This document shows, one piece after another, positions 31,953 to 41,049 of a stretch of 64,000 nucleotides of DNA. Position numbers and translations under genes: made by a program. Source of the stretch: an uncultured Bacteroidota bacterium (lineage in GTDB: Bacteria; Bacteroidota; Bacteroidia; Chitinophagales; Chitinophagaceae); contig CAISPO010000012.1 in the NCBI GenBank assembly GCA_903887415.1, forward strand, positions 107,357-171,356, read 5' to 3'. A model generated the notes under the pieces. It saw nothing but the letters and a program-made list of their open reading frames with translations, had not been told where the DNA came from and searched no databases. Each line of letters begins with the position of its first letter. The stretch's first letter is position 1.

Positions 31953-34070
31953 TTATTTAAACACCTGGTACACCAGCAATGCACTCAGATAGGCAATGCT
32001 AAACATATAGGCAAACTGTATCGCCGGGTATTTCCAGCTTCTTGTTTCGCGCTTCACAATAGCAAGGGTGCTCATGCACTGCATGGCAAATACATAAAAT
32101 ATAAGCAGTGACAATCCTGCTGCCAGAGTATATACCGGCGTGCCGTCATCTCGTTTCGCTTCTTTCATTTTCTCGTGGAGGGTTTCCTGGCCCGCGCCTG
32201 CATCGCCTACACTGTATAATGTGGCCATGGTGCCTACAAAAACCTCACGAGCGGCAAAAGAAGTAATGAGCGCGATACCTATCTTCCAGTCATATCCCAA
32301 TGGGCGTATCAGCGGCTCAATGCCATGGCCCATAATCCCGGCAAAGGAGTGCTCCAGTTTGGCCGTAGCATGTTCGCGGTCGATTGTCGTTTTTTCTTCG
32401 GGATGCAATTTTACCAATGTGGCATATTTTTCTTCCACAGCCCTCATTTGAGCAGGCGGCCCAAAAGCTGCCAGCGCCCATAATATCAGAGCCAGTACAA
32501 TGATCACCTTCCCCACATCCCGGATGAATATTCTTCCTTTTTCGATCATGGTAGTGCCTACATTCCTCCAGCGTGGCTGCCGGTAAACGGGCAGCTCCAT
32601 AAGGAAGAAAGTACGCTCTTTTGTTTTGATCAGGAAGTTCATTACACGTGCTACAACCAATGCCATGAAGAACCCCAGCAGATACAGGCCCATCAGTACA
32701 AGCCCCTGCATATTGAATACGCCGAGGAATGTGCGGCTTGGAATCACCAGGGCTATAAGCATAGTATATACAGGCAGCCGGGCCGAGCAGCTCATCAATG
32801 GTGTTACCATAATGGTGATAAGGCGCTCTTTCTTGTTTTGTATGGTTCGTGCAGCCATGATAGCCGGTACAGCACAAGCCATGCCGCTAATGAGCGGCAT
32901 AACCGAACGGCCATTAAGGCCCGCGCTACGCATGATTCGGTCTGTGAGAAAACTGATGCGCGCCATGTAGCCGCTATCCTCCAGTATAGTTATCAGCCCG
33001 AACAATATCATTATCTGCGGCACAAAGACTGCAATGCCGCTAATGCCCGCTAACAGGCCGTTCACAACAAGATCTTTGAAAATGCCAGATGGGAGCACTG
33101 CATTAAGGCCATTGCCTGCATACACAAAAAGCTGCTCGATCCAATCCATAGGATAACGCGCCAGCCAGAAAATACTTTGGAATAGCAGGAATAAAACTCC
33201 CAGTAAGATAAGGTTGCCATAAACAGGGTGCAGCAGCACTTTGTCCAGCCGGTCACTGACAACCATTTTTTTCATAGGGCTGTCTGTAGCCACGCATCGC
33301 TGCATAATGGTATCTATTTTCTTATACCGCTGCATGATCTCTTCGGCTTGTACTTTGGACTTGTGAAAGCCGCCCTCACCCAGCAATGCCGCGATCCTGA
33401 TGCGCTGGGCCGCATTTATGTACTTCAGCTCATTATAATTGCAAGCCACATGGAGTGCGCTGTAATTACTGCTATGAGCAGAAATAAGACGTATCTCCTG
33501 TAGCCATTCACCGGTTATTGCAGGCAGGTCGATAAAATCAGGGAGCGGGGTGTGCTTACTTTGCTGCTGCCCGGCTATTGTTTTTTTCAGCATCCCCAGG
33601 CCCCGGTTGCGTCGCGGGTTCACGGTCATTACCGGTACGCCCATCATTCCCGAAAGTGCAGCAGTATCTATAGTAATTCCTTTCTGCCGGGCTATGTCCA
33701 TCATGGTCAATGCTATGACCACAGGTATTTTCAGGTCTATGATCTGTGAGCAAAAGAGCAGGTTGCGTTTCAGGTTGGATGCATCGGCAATAACGATCAC
33801 CAGGTCTGGCCGGTCTGCACTTTTTTGATTCAGTAACACTTCGTAGGTCACCTGTTCGTCAGCACTCTTGGGGTAAAGGCTGTATGTGCCCGGAAGGTCT
33901 ATAATATTTGCAGTAAGCGTGTCCGATATTTTTGAGACGCCGGTTTTTTTATCTACGGTTACGCCCGGAAAATTTCCCACCTTCTGGTTCAAGCCCGTCA
34001 AGGCATTAAAAAGGGAGCTTTTACCGCTGTTGGGGTTTCCCACCAAAGCTATTGTGTACCGGCGACTCAT
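31953..34070 (-). CDS. feoB: ferrous iron transporter FeoB
   Basis: 705 aa. Cytoplasmic G domain: G1 GNPNSGKS (11-18), G2 region VGNFPGVTVDKK, G3 DLPG (58-61), and a G4 site reading TMMD (122-125) where NxxD is usual. A helical linker follows, then the membrane domain with two Gate motifs and at least eight TM segments (LFVNGLLAGISGIAVFVPQIMILFGLITILEDSGYMARI, SFAAREVFVGTMATLY). It imports Fe(II) across the inner membrane. No feoA or feoC gene is adjacent, and no FeoA domain is fused. The promoter box is 8 nt from the ATG. Confidence 0.95.
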   Translation of the reverse strand: MSRRYTIALVGNPNSGKSSLFNALTGLNQKVGNFPGVTVDKKTGVSKISDTLTANIIDLPGTYSLYPKSADEQVTYEVLLNQKSADRPDLVIVIADASNLKRNLLFCSQIIDLKIPVVIALTMMDIARQKGITIDTAALSGMMGVPVMTVNPRRNRGLGMLKKTIAGQQQSKHTPLPDFIDLPAITGEWLQEIRLISAHSSNYSALHVACNYNELKYINAAQRIRIAALLGEGGFHKSKVQAEEIMQRYKKIDTIMQRCVATDSPMKKMVVSDRLDKVLLHPVYGNLILLGVLFLLFQSIFWLARYPMDWIEQLFVYAGNGLNAVLPSGIFKDLVVNGLLAGISGIAVFVPQIMILFGLITILEDSGYMARISFLTDRIMRSAGLNGRSVMPLISGMACAVPAIMAARTIQNKKERLITIMVTPLMSCSARLPVYTMLIALVIPSRTFLGVFNMQGLVLMGLYLLGFFMALVVARVMNFLIKTKERTFFLMELPVYRQPRWRNVGTTMIEKGRIFIRDVGKVIIVLALILWALAAFGPPAQMRAVEEKYATLVKLHPEEKTTIDREHATAKLEHSFAGIMGHGIEPLIRPLGYDWKIGIALITSFAAREVFVGTMATLYSVGDAGAGQETLHEKMKEAKRDDGTPVYTLAAGLSLLIFYVFAMQCMSTLAIVKRETRSWKYPAIQFAYMFSIAYLSALLVYQVFK

Positions 34071-34078
34071 TTAGGGCG

Positions 34079-34086
34079 CAAAGGTA
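34079..34086 (-). promoter_or_regulatory. -7 promoter box close to feoB start
   Basis: Reverse strand TACCTTTG, 8 nt before the feoB ATG, the same sequence and distance as before mfd. No clear Fur-type palindrome was noted in the 200 bp gap to the next gene. Confidence 0.5.
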
Positions 34087-34270
34087 CTGATTAGATGCAG
34101 TTCTCTGCTTTAAAAGCAAGTGAATAAAGAGAATTTCCCGAATATGTAAAACTTCCAACTTTTGGGCATCATTGTAATGCAACTATTTGTTAAACCTTTA
34201 ATATAGATTTGGATAAAGCACTGCGCATAGCTTAATTTTACTGCTTTCGGTAACACTTTAAATTCTTTTT

Positions 34271-34801
34271 GTGAGATCATTCCGCTTTCTTCCGGTTGCA
34301 GCATTGCTTGTAGTATTGACTACCTGCGCACTTGTTTATTCGAGCTGTAAAAACAAATGCGGCAGCACCACCTGCCAGAACGGAGGCACCTGTGATAACA
34401 ATGTATGTATATGTCCTGTTGGCTATTCCGGCAATTCCTGCCAGACAGGCTGGGCTGATGCTTCCATAGGCACTTATACATGTGTGAGATCAGCTTGCAC
34501 ACCCGCTGTTGCCGGCATCAATTCGTGGCAGAGCTCTGTTACCAAGGATGCAACGAATGGCGGCTATACCATAGATATTTCCAACTTCAATAATTCCAAC
34601 ACAACAGTTGTAGCTACTGTGGATACCGCAGCGGCCAATGGCAGCCAGGCTATAAGGATCAGCGGCACAGGCGGCACAGGAACAGACGCATCCGGATCCC
34701 TGACCATAACAAATGGAGTAACAACAATAGCGCTGCACTTTACCACTTATACAGGAGGAATAGCGGGGTCCAGTTGCGAGATGACCATGCGAAAAGAGTA
34801 G
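34271..34801 (+). CDS. EGF-like domain lipoprotein (paralogue 3)
   Basis: 176 aa, starting at GTG. Signal peptide with lipobox (YSSC, Cys26) and an EGF-like module with cysteines at 30, 35, 41, 46, 48 and 57. It shares the MRS-type start with the two paralogues at 372-971 and 1193-1729, more than 30 kb away. The C-terminal domain (INSWQSSVTKDATNGGYTIDISNFNNSNTTVVAT ... GSLTITNGVTTIALHFTTYTG) is beta-rich and resembles lipid/ligand-binding small beta proteins but has no named family. Envelope-anchored; function unknown. Convergent with bioA, 4 nt apart. Confidence 0.85.
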   Translation: MRSFRFLPVAALLVVLTTCALVYSSCKNKCGSTTCQNGGTCDNNVCICPVGYSGNSCQTGWADASIGTYTCVRSACTPAVAGINSWQSSVTKDATNGGYTIDISNFNNSNTTVVATVDTAAANGSQAIRISGTGGTGTDASGSLTITNGVTTIALHFTTYTGGIAGSSCEMTMRKE

Positions 34802-34805
34802 CCGC

Positions 34806-36086
34806 TTAACTGCTAACTACTGATTCCAGGAGTTCCTTAATACAGGCATATATGTATTGCAGCTCATAGTTGCTGATGCAGTAGGGCGGCAGTATATAGA
34901 TGATATTACCCAATGGCCGCATAATTATCTTTTTACCAAGGAAGAAGCGATATACCACATCTCGCAGGCCTGAATGATAAGAGGGGGTATCGGTATTTAG
35001 TTCTATCGCAAGGATAGTGCCGGTCTGTCTGACATCAGCAATTGCTTTATGATCAGAGACGGACAGCGCAAATTCTTTGTGAGCATTGATGATCCGCTTC
35101 CTGCTTTCCGTGCAACTATCTTCCAATAGAAGGTCAAGGCTGGCCAGGGCAGCTGCACATATGGTGGGATTTGCCGTAAATGAGTGCCCATGGTATAACA
35201 TCTTTGAGCGGTCCTCATCATAAAATGCATCGAAAATATCCTGTGTGCAGGCGGTAACGCCAAGCGGCATAGTGCCGCCTGTAAGCCCCTTTGAAAGACA
35301 GACAATATCCGGCGCGGCCTGAACCTGGTTACACGCGAATAACGGTCCGGTCCGGCCAAATCCGGTCATTACCTCATCGGCAATGATATGGGTATTGTAT
35401 TGCTGGCACAGACGGAAGTAAGTGTCAAGCACATCCGGGTCATACATACACATACCCGCCGAGCCTTGTACCAAGGGTTCAACTATGAAAGCCGCAACAT
35501 CACCTTGCTGCAATACCGCTTCCAGTGCCGAAATGCTTTCACTGCTATTCCCCCTACCAGGAAATGGAATGAATACCACATCGAACAGAAAATCGGTAAA
35601 TGCTTCTGTGAAAACGCTACGCCCGCTTACCGCCATTGCGCCAAATGTATCGCCATGGTAGGCGTTTTGAAGCGCCACCAATTTTTTCTTTTTTATACCC
35701 TTGTTCTTCCAGTATTGCAGCGACATTTTTATGGCCACTTCCACGGCTGTAGAGCCATTGTCGGAATAAAATATTTTCCTCATTTCGCCTGGCAATATCT
35801 CCAGCAGCCGTTCTGCCAGCCTTACAGCAGGCTCGTGCGTGAAACCGGCAAAAATACAATGCTCCAATGTGCCTACCTGTTCGCTTACTTTTTGAGCGAT
35901 ATAAGGGTGGGCATGGCCATGCAGGCTTACCCACCAAGAAGAAATAGCGTCTAAGTACCTGTCTCCATCTTCGTCAATGAGCCATACACCCTCACCTTTT
36001 ACAATGGCGATAGCTTCCGGCCATGCCTTCATTGGCGTGTATGGATGCCAGATCACTTCGCGGTCACGTTCTTTTATCGTTTTCAA
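34806..36086 (-). CDS. bioA: adenosylmethionine-8-amino-7-oxononanoate aminotransferase
   Basis: 426 aa. Class III PLP aminotransferase: WHPYTPMKAWPEAI start, ISSWWVSLHGHAHPYI, NGSTAVEVAIKMSLQYW, ADEVMTGFGRTG with the PLP-binding Asp, and LSKGLTGGTMPLG with the Schiff-base Lys. It converts KAPA to DAPA in biotin synthesis using S-adenosylmethionine as amino donor. Last gene of the operon bioB-bioF-bioD-bioA; it overlaps bioD by 4 nt (ATGA). Cytoplasmic. Confidence 0.95.
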   Translation of the reverse strand: MKTIKERDREVIWHPYTPMKAWPEAIAIVKGEGVWLIDEDGDRYLDAISSWWVSLHGHAHPYIAQKVSEQVGTLEHCIFAGFTHEPAVRLAERLLEILPGEMRKIFYSDNGSTAVEVAIKMSLQYWKNKGIKKKKLVALQNAYHGDTFGAMAVSGRSVFTEAFTDFLFDVVFIPFPGRGNSSESISALEAVLQQGDVAAFIVEPLVQGSAGMCMYDPDVLDTYFRLCQQYNTHIIADEVMTGFGRTGPLFACNQVQAAPDIVCLSKGLTGGTMPLGVTACTQDIFDAFYDEDRSKMLYHGHSFTANPTICAAALASLDLLLEDSCTESRKRIINAHKEFALSVSDHKAIADVRQTGTILAIELNTDTPSYHSGLRDVVYRFFLGKKIIMRPLGNIIYILPPYCISNYELQYIYACIKELLESVVSS

Positions 36087-36712
36087 AATTCAATGTCTAA
36101 AAGTGAATGTTTTATTTCTGCTGCGTAAGCCTTTATCGAAGCGCTATCCAGCCTATCAAAATGAGGTATCCGGGCAATGACCGGTACTTTGGAATACTTC
36201 GTAATAAAAGTTTCTGAAGATTCATTGGCAATGCCATTCATCACTATCCCAAGCAGGCGGATACCTCTGGCCCTCAGCACTTCTACGCTCAGTAAAGTGT
36301 GGTTGATACCGCCCAGGTAGTTTTGCGAAATGAGAATAGCGGGCATTTTAAAATGAGTAACAAAATCGGCCATTGTTGCAGTAGCAGACATTGGGGATAA
36401 TATGCCTCCGGCTGTTTCTACCAGTAATATTTTTTCTGTTTCCGGAAAGGTAAATTTTGTAAAATCAACTTCTATACCATCTATTGCTGCAGCAGTATGC
36501 GGCGACAGTGGCTGAGACAGTAGTATAGCCTCATCATGAACGCGATTGTTCCCGTTCGTGATCAACTGCTTCACTAAGTGCGCATCCCTTTCTTCAATAC
36601 CAGCCTGCACCGGTTTCCAGTAGTCTGCATCCATCCCTTCAGCCAATACAGCCGATGCCACCGTCTTGCCGATGCCGGTATGGATGCCGAGTACTGCAAT
36701 GGTTCTTGTCAT
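36083..36712 (-). CDS. bioD: dethiobiotin synthase
   Basis: 209 aa from the ATG at 36712, where the P-loop GIHTGIGKT (9-17) falls at the family position; a longer frame upstream is disfavoured. Further motifs are WKPVQAG and LVETAGGILSP. It closes the ureido ring of dethiobiotin from DAPA, CO2 and ATP. Overlaps bioA by 4 nt and follows bioF by 72 nt. Confidence 0.93.
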   Translation of the reverse strand: MTRTIAVLGIHTGIGKTVASAVLAEGMDADYWKPVQAGIEERDAHLVKQLITNGNNRVHDEAILLSQPLSPHTAAAIDGIEVDFTKFTFPETEKILLVETAGGILSPMSATATMADFVTHFKMPAILISQNYLGGINHTLLSVEVLRARGIRLLGIVMNGIANESSETFITKYSKVPVIARIPHFDRLDSASIKAYAAEIKHSLLDIEF

Positions 36713-36784
36713 TAGAAAAGTTTTTTTAAGCAGAGCAAAATTACGGTATCCTGAATCTGAAACTACTTGTTTCAAATATACTGT

Positions 36785-37900
36785 TTATGAAAGCAGGGTA
36801 TTGACCAGCAAATCGATCTGCTCTCCTGTATTAAAGGTATGCAGGCACACCCTCAACCTTTCCATGCCCAGAGGAACAGTAGGAGAAAGTATTGGCCGCA
36901 CTTCCAGGCCTGCAGCTTGCAGCTTTGCTGCCACCATTTTGCATCGCTGATTGTCGCCCACTACCAGGGCCTGTATCGGACTTGCACTGTCTTTCCACCC
37001 TTCGACTCCGGCTATCCGGGCTCTGAAATAGGTGATCAATTCATGCAAAGATGTGTTGCTAAAACTATGCTCTGATAAATACTGATAAGCGGTACTGATG
37101 GCATGAATGGAATGGCCAGGTAATGCAGTGGTGTATATGAATGGCCTCGCAAAATTGACCAGGTATTGTTTTAGCATTTTACTGCCCACTACCGCTGCCC
37201 CATGACAGCCCAAAGCCTTGCCGAAGGTATGGACCCTTGCAAAAACTCTATCCTGTAGCCCGAGTGCACAAACCAAACCTTCGCCGTGTGTACCTATGAC
37301 GCCGGTAGCGTGTGCTTCGTCCACTACAAGCTGCGCATGGTATTGTTCGCACAGCTTCACCATCTCCGCAAGCGGGGCCATGTCGCCGTCCATGGAGTAG
37401 ATAGATTCAACTACTACCAACACAGACGCATCTGTAGTATATTTTCTCAGTTTTTCTTCCAGGTCGTTGACGTCGTTATGTGCAAATCTGTATTTGCGGC
37501 TGCCCTGGCTCAGGCGTATGCCGTCTATAATACTCGCGTGGCAAAGCTCATCGGATAATATGGTACTATGCCGGCTAGTGATGCTTGCCAGCAAACCCAT
37601 ATTGGCGTCATAGCCCGAATTAAAAAGTAATGCTGCTTCTGCCTTGTGGAAGGATGCAATAGTTTGCTCAAGCAGCTCTGCTTGCTCACTATTGCCAGAT
37701 AGCAGTCGGGAACCAGTTGAGCCGGTACTATCAGAATTATCCGGGCGCATCAGCTCTGACAATGCTCCTGTCGTTGCCAATCCGAGATAATCGTTTGAAA
37801 AAAAATCAATTGGTGAGCGCTGCGTGGTCAGTCTCCTGAGATTGCCTGCCTGCGTTCTTTCGTCCAGTTTATCCGCCAGGTATTGCTCAAGACGGTTCAT
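36785..37900 (-). CDS. bioF: 8-amino-7-oxononanoate synthase
   Basis: 371 aa from the ATG at 37900. PLP alpha-oxoamine synthase: [46 protein letters not shown] and the PLP-Lys motif [16 protein letters not shown]. It condenses pimeloyl-ACP/CoA with alanine. The start overlaps the end of bioB by 14 nt; a longer reading would run further into bioB and is unlikely. The enzyme is slightly shorter than average. Confidence 0.93.
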   Translation of the reverse strand: MNRLEQYLADKLDERTQAGNLRRLTTQRSPIDFFSNDYLGLATTGALSELMRPDNSDSTGSTGSRLLSGNSEQAELLEQTIASFHKAEAALLFNSGYDANMGLLASITSRHSTILSDELCHASIIDGIRLSQGSRKYRFAHNDVNDLEEKLRKYTTDASVLVVVESIYSMDGDMAPLAEMVKLCEQYHAQLVVDEAHATGVIGTHGEGLVCALGLQDRVFARVHTFGKALGCHGAAVVGSKMLKQYLVNFARPFIYTTALPGHSIHAISTAYQYLSEHSFSNTSLHELITYFRARIAGVEGWKDSASPIQALVVGDNQRCKMVAAKLQAAGLEVRPILSPTVPLGMERLRVCLHTFNTGEQIDLLVNTLLS

Positions 37901-38900
37901 GCTGCATGGCGTTAGCTTTCTGCTTGCTCTTAGGATGCCCATCTGCAAACGCAGCCTTTGGCGTCAGCCCGAGTATGCGGAACATGTCCTTATCTGCATT
38001 GTATTCCGGGTTTGGCGTCGTAAGCAGTTTATCACCGGCGAATATGGAGTTAGCACCAGCCATAAAGCACATAGCCTGCTCGGATACCGAAAGCTCCAGC
38101 CTCCCAGCAGAAAGGCGCACAGCAGAATGCGGCATTACAATACGTGCAGTAGCTATCATGCGTACCAATTCGTCAAACGGAACGCGGCTGTTATCGGCAA
38201 GTGGTGTGCCTGCCACGGGTACCAATACATTTATCGGGACGGACTCAGGATGCTCGGGCAGGTTGCACAATGTCTGCAACATGCCGATGCGGTCGTTTGT
38301 AGATTCGCCCAGGCCAATGATACCACCGCTGCAGACGCTGATACCGGCCTTGCGCACATTGGATAATGTGTTAAGGCGGTCATCGTAAGTGCGGGTAGTG
38401 ATCACCTCGCCATAATGTTCTTCTGATGTATCTATGTTATGATTGTATGCATAGAGTCCCGCACTTGCCAGGCGCTCTGCCTGGTGCGGAGTGAGCATAC
38501 CCAGTGTGCAGCATACCTCCATATCCAGGCTGTTCACCGCCCGCACCATATCTATTACCCTATCGAAATCCCTGTTGTCACGCACCTCACGCCACGCAGC
38601 GCCCATACAGAAACGGGAAGCGCCGCCTGCTTTGGCATTCTCGGCAGCCGCCAATACTTCATCCACTTTCATTAGTGCATGTACCTTTACATCAGTATGA
38701 TAACGTGCCGCCTGCGGGCAATAAGCGCAGTCTTCTGAGCAGCCACCGGTCTTTATAGACAGCAGGCTGCTGATCTGTACTTCTCCAAAAACATGGTTCT
38801 GGCGGTGCACATTTGCAGCATCCAGTACCAGCGACAATAAAGGCCGTTCATATATCTCACTGATCTCTTCCCTTGTCCAATTATGGCGAATATTACTCAT
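37887..38900 (-). CDS. bioB: biotin synthase
   Basis: 337 aa. Radical SAM motif CSEDCAYC (Cys54, Cys58, Cys61) in [22 protein letters not shown], then the segments for the second 2Fe-2S cluster ([23 protein letters not shown]). It inserts sulfur into dethiobiotin. First gene of the biotin operon (B-F-D-A). No BirA box could be identified by eye upstream, and bioC/bioH-type pimeloyl genes are not in the window. Confidence 0.96.
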   Translation of the reverse strand: MSNIRHNWTREEISEIYERPLLSLVLDAANVHRQNHVFGEVQISSLLSIKTGGCSEDCAYCPQAARYHTDVKVHALMKVDEVLAAAENAKAGGASRFCMGAAWREVRDNRDFDRVIDMVRAVNSLDMEVCCTLGMLTPHQAERLASAGLYAYNHNIDTSEEHYGEVITTRTYDDRLNTLSNVRKAGISVCSGGIIGLGESTNDRIGMLQTLCNLPEHPESVPINVLVPVAGTPLADNSRVPFDELVRMIATARIVMPHSAVRLSAGRLELSVSEQAMCFMAGANSIFAGDKLLTTPNPEYNADKDMFRILGLTPKAAFADGHPKSKQKANAMQHEPS

Positions 38901-38968
38901 CTGTACATGATTTATCCGGCGAAGCTATTGGATTTTTGGGAGGAATGGAAATTTTAGGGCATTGGCGC

Positions 38969-39403
38969 CTATTCAGGCTGACCAACACCTGTAGTCAGCA
39001 GGTTTTGCAAACTTCCCTTTATATGTCCACTCCAGCCTACTTCGCAGGCTTCATAACATTCAACTCCCGGAAACAAGCCAACGTGAGTCATATCGATCTG
39101 GGTGACGCCCGAATTCGAAGATATGTCCCATTCTACGCTCGTGCCGGTCCATTCTGTTTTATCTTTTAGCCAATGCAAGTAGCAGCCGGTGACATTCCAC
39201 ACTACCCTTTTCCCTGGAATTGCCTCACCGATTTCGAAATCAACCCAGGTGGTACCAAATTCGACCCTAAAAGTATCGCCAGATGTTGTTGCCCGACCCT
39301 TAAAATTTTTTGCCCACCACGCGCCTACGTTTGCAATGCCATCAAAAGCTGCTGCAGGCGTGACAGCGGCACTAATACTGCATTGATAATTTTTCTGTTC
39401 CAT
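38969..39403 (-). CDS. SRPBCC (START/AHSA1-like) domain protein
   Basis: 144 aa. Opens with QKNYQCSISAAVTPAAAFDGIANVGAWWAKNFKG and closes with FPGVECYEACEVGWSGHIKGSLQNLLTTG, the usual ends of activator-of-Hsp90-like SRPBCC proteins, which bind hydrophobic ligands in a helix-grip fold. Third gene of an operon with another SRPBCC protein and an ArsR regulator, 2 nt after the regulator gene. Ligand unknown. Confidence 0.85.
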   Translation of the reverse strand: MEQKNYQCSISAAVTPAAAFDGIANVGAWWAKNFKGRATTSGDTFRVEFGTTWVDFEIGEAIPGKRVVWNVTGCYLHWLKDKTEWTGTSVEWDISSNSGVTQIDMTHVGLFPGVECYEACEVGWSGHIKGSLQNLLTTGVGQPE

Positions 39404-39405
39404 AA

Positions 39406-39729
39406 TTAGTGTTTTGTTTTTTTGTTTAATAGATTTTCCAGGTTTTTCAGTTTACTCATCCAGAACCTATCGAAGTAGTTCATCCATTCCTGCAGTTCTT
39501 TAAATCCATCCTGCTTCAGGGTGCAATGGCGCTCTCTGCCTATATCCTGGATAGATATAAAGCCTGCTCCTTCCAGAATTTTGATGTGCTTGGATACTGC
39601 AGGGCGGCTCATGTCAAAGTTTTCAGCCAGGCTGTTTATTGTCAGGCTGTTCTGTGACAGTAGCTGCAACATGTGCCGCCTGCTGGGGTCTGCTATTACC
39701 TGGAAGGTGTCAAGCCTTGTTTGTTCCAT
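39406..39729 (-). CDS. ArsR-family winged-helix repressor
   Basis: 107 aa. Winged helix-turn-helix with DPSRRHMLQLLSQNSLTINSLAENFDMSRPAVSKHIKILEGAGFI, the ArsR recognition-helix pattern, and a charged helical C-terminus. No cysteine-rich metal site, so it is of the metal-independent class that is common next to SRPBCC genes. It overlaps the upstream SRPBCC gene by 20 nt. Two palindromes at the operon promoter (40169-40212) are its probable operators, giving autoregulation. Confidence 0.9.
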   Translation of the reverse strand: MEQTRLDTFQVIADPSRRHMLQLLSQNSLTINSLAENFDMSRPAVSKHIKILEGAGFISIQDIGRERHCTLKQDGFKELQEWMNYFDRFWMSKLKNLENLLNKKTKH

Positions 39730-40162
39730 GTTTTTCTTCTTTTATCAGTACAGGTATCTTTTGGGTATTCTGCCTCCAGCCATCATTCATGATCTGGTAA
39801 ACCATTGGGTGCAGTTGGTCGGTGAAACCGGTATGTACCAATTGCAGTTCTGTGCCATTGTCTTTTTCATGCAAGGTCCACTCGACAATTGAGTCCAGCG
39901 TGATCTTCCCGTCCATTCCCCCGCCCTTCCAGGAATAAGACAGCTTTTTATGCGGCACTATCTCCAGCACTTTGCAATAGACGATACCACTGAAGTTAAA
40001 ATTCGGCAGCGGGTTGTGCCTGAATTGGAATTCGTGCCCTAGTATGGGCTGAAAATCATTTTTCATCAGCCATAGTTCCATCAGTTCTGGCCTTGTCAGG
40101 TATTCCCAGACTTCACTGGGCTTCTGTTCGAAAAACGATGTTTGATTAATGCTCTTTTCCAT
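39710..40162 (-). CDS. SRPBCC domain protein, first gene of ArsR operon
   Basis: 150 aa. MEKSINQTSFFEQKPSEVWEYLTRPELMELWLMKNDFQPILGHEFQFRHNP and the end MVYQIMNDGWRQNTQKIPVLIKEEK are typical AHSA1-like SRPBCC segments. Distinct in sequence from the second SRPBCC protein of the operon. The ATG lies 23 nt after the -7 box and next to the first operator palindrome. Ligand and role unknown; such operons in Bacteroidota often respond to small molecules or stress. Confidence 0.85.
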   Translation of the reverse strand: MEKSINQTSFFEQKPSEVWEYLTRPELMELWLMKNDFQPILGHEFQFRHNPLPNFNFSGIVYCKVLEIVPHKKLSYSWKGGGMDGKITLDSIVEWTLHEKDNGTELQLVHTGFTDQLHPMVYQIMNDGWRQNTQKIPVLIKEEKHGTNKA

Positions 40163-40168
40163 ATTTGT

Positions 40169-40184
40169 GTAACTTTTAAGTTAC
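40169..40184 (-). promoter_or_regulatory. palindromic operator 1 of the ArsR operon
   Basis: GTAACTTTTAAGTTAC, a 7 bp inverted repeat around TT. It covers the likely transcription start of the SRPBCC-ArsR-SRPBCC operon, 6 nt before the first ATG. Same arms as operator 2, centre to centre 28 bp. Confidence 0.75.
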
Positions 40185-40185
40185 G

Positions 40186-40217
40186 CAAATGTATAGGTAA
40201 CTTTTGAGTTACTCAAA
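40186..40217 (-). promoter_or_regulatory. promoter of the SRPBCC-ArsR-SRPBCC operon
   Basis: On the reverse strand the -33 box TTTG (40214-40217) and the -7 box TACATTTG (40186-40193) are separated by exactly 20 nt, the best match to the Bacteroidota promoter in this window. The spacer contains operator 2. Confidence 0.8.
40197..40212 (-). promoter_or_regulatory. palindromic operator 2 of the ArsR operon
   Basis: GTAACTTTTGAGTTAC, same arms as operator 1 with one centre base changed. It lies wholly inside the 20 nt promoter spacer, so a bound repressor would block RNA polymerase. Confidence 0.75.
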
Positions 40218-40322
40218 TTTTTTTCTGTTTTTTTATTTTTTGGTTAATCTGAATGTTGGAACGATGGTTTTGATAAGTGGGCACAGTTATTGTATCTGTA
40301 GTCTTTTCTAAAGCAGTTTCCG

Positions 40323-40330
40323 TATTTTTG
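40323..40330 (+). promoter_or_regulatory. -7 promoter box of the DUF4397 genes
   Basis: TATTTTTG matches TAnnTTTG, 23 nt before the ATG at 40354. Confidence 0.5.
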
Positions 40331-40353
40331 ACCATTCAATCAATTGAGTAAAC

Positions 40354-41040
40354 ATGAAAAACCTGTTCTTCGCAGTTCCCGTAGTTGCCCTTGCCTTGAT
40401 TTTCGCTGGGTGCAGTAAAAAAAATAATGGCCCCTCCACTACTGCAAGTGTAATGCTGGTAAATGGCTGTAATGGCACTACCGGTATTTATGCCAAAGTG
40501 AACAACTCAAATTTTGGCCCTTCAAATATTGCCTATTTCGGCAATTCAGGCTATCAGACCATAGCTGCGGGATCAGCAGTCAACATGAATTTCTATCTTA
40601 TCAGCCCTGCGGGAACACCATTAACGGCCGGATCGCCGACATTTACAGCGGGCGATCATTACTCTGTATTTGTTGGAGGTATTGTTACCGGGCCTGATTT
40701 TGTGGTAGCGACCGATGATCTCACAGCTCCGTCCTCCGGGAATGCCAAAGTGAGGTTCATTAACCTCGGCAGCGACAACCTGAATGAAAGTTTTTCAATT
40801 GGCGCGGCAACCCTGGACTCAAATGTCGATTACGGCCAGTACACAGCATTCTCCGAAATTGCGGCAAACTCCGGTGTAGGCGTATTGGTACAGGACCCTG
40901 CACATATACAGCCGGCATATATTGCTCAGCTCACCAGCCAGGCTTTCAGCGCGGGAAAGATATATACTATTATGCTTACCGGAACATATAACGGAACCGG
41001 TTCCACAGCCCTTAAGCTGACTGTGATCAATAATAACTAA
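40354..41040 (+). CDS. DUF4397 domain lipoprotein (1)
   Basis: 228 aa. Signal peptide with lipobox (FAGC, Cys20). DUF4397 pattern: SVMLVNGCNGTTGIYAKVN, GYQTIAAGSAVNMNFYL, DHYSVFVGGI, TDDLTAPSSGNAKVRFINLGSDN, and GKIYTIMLTG near the end. Such lipoproteins are anchored in the envelope and have unknown function. A paralogue follows 9 nt downstream, clearly from tandem duplication. Together they form a two-gene unit with a promoter box upstream. Confidence 0.88.
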   Translation: MKNLFFAVPVVALALIFAGCSKKNNGPSTTASVMLVNGCNGTTGIYAKVNNSNFGPSNIAYFGNSGYQTIAAGSAVNMNFYLISPAGTPLTAGSPTFTAGDHYSVFVGGIVTGPDFVVATDDLTAPSSGNAKVRFINLGSDNLNESFSIGAATLDSNVDYGQYTAFSEIAANSGVGVLVQDPAHIQPAYIAQLTSQAFSAGKIYTIMLTGTYNGTGSTALKLTVINNN

Positions 41041-41049
41041 CCTTTGTTT

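Noticed and set aside
34071..34270. Small RNA or Fur box between feoB and the third EGF lipoprotein
   Set aside because: No palindrome or terminator pair stood out; only promoter-like boxes were seen.
38900..38968. Possible BirA operator or riboswitch before bioB
   Set aside because: No inverted repeat of the BirA type and no conserved structured element could be recognised in the short gap.
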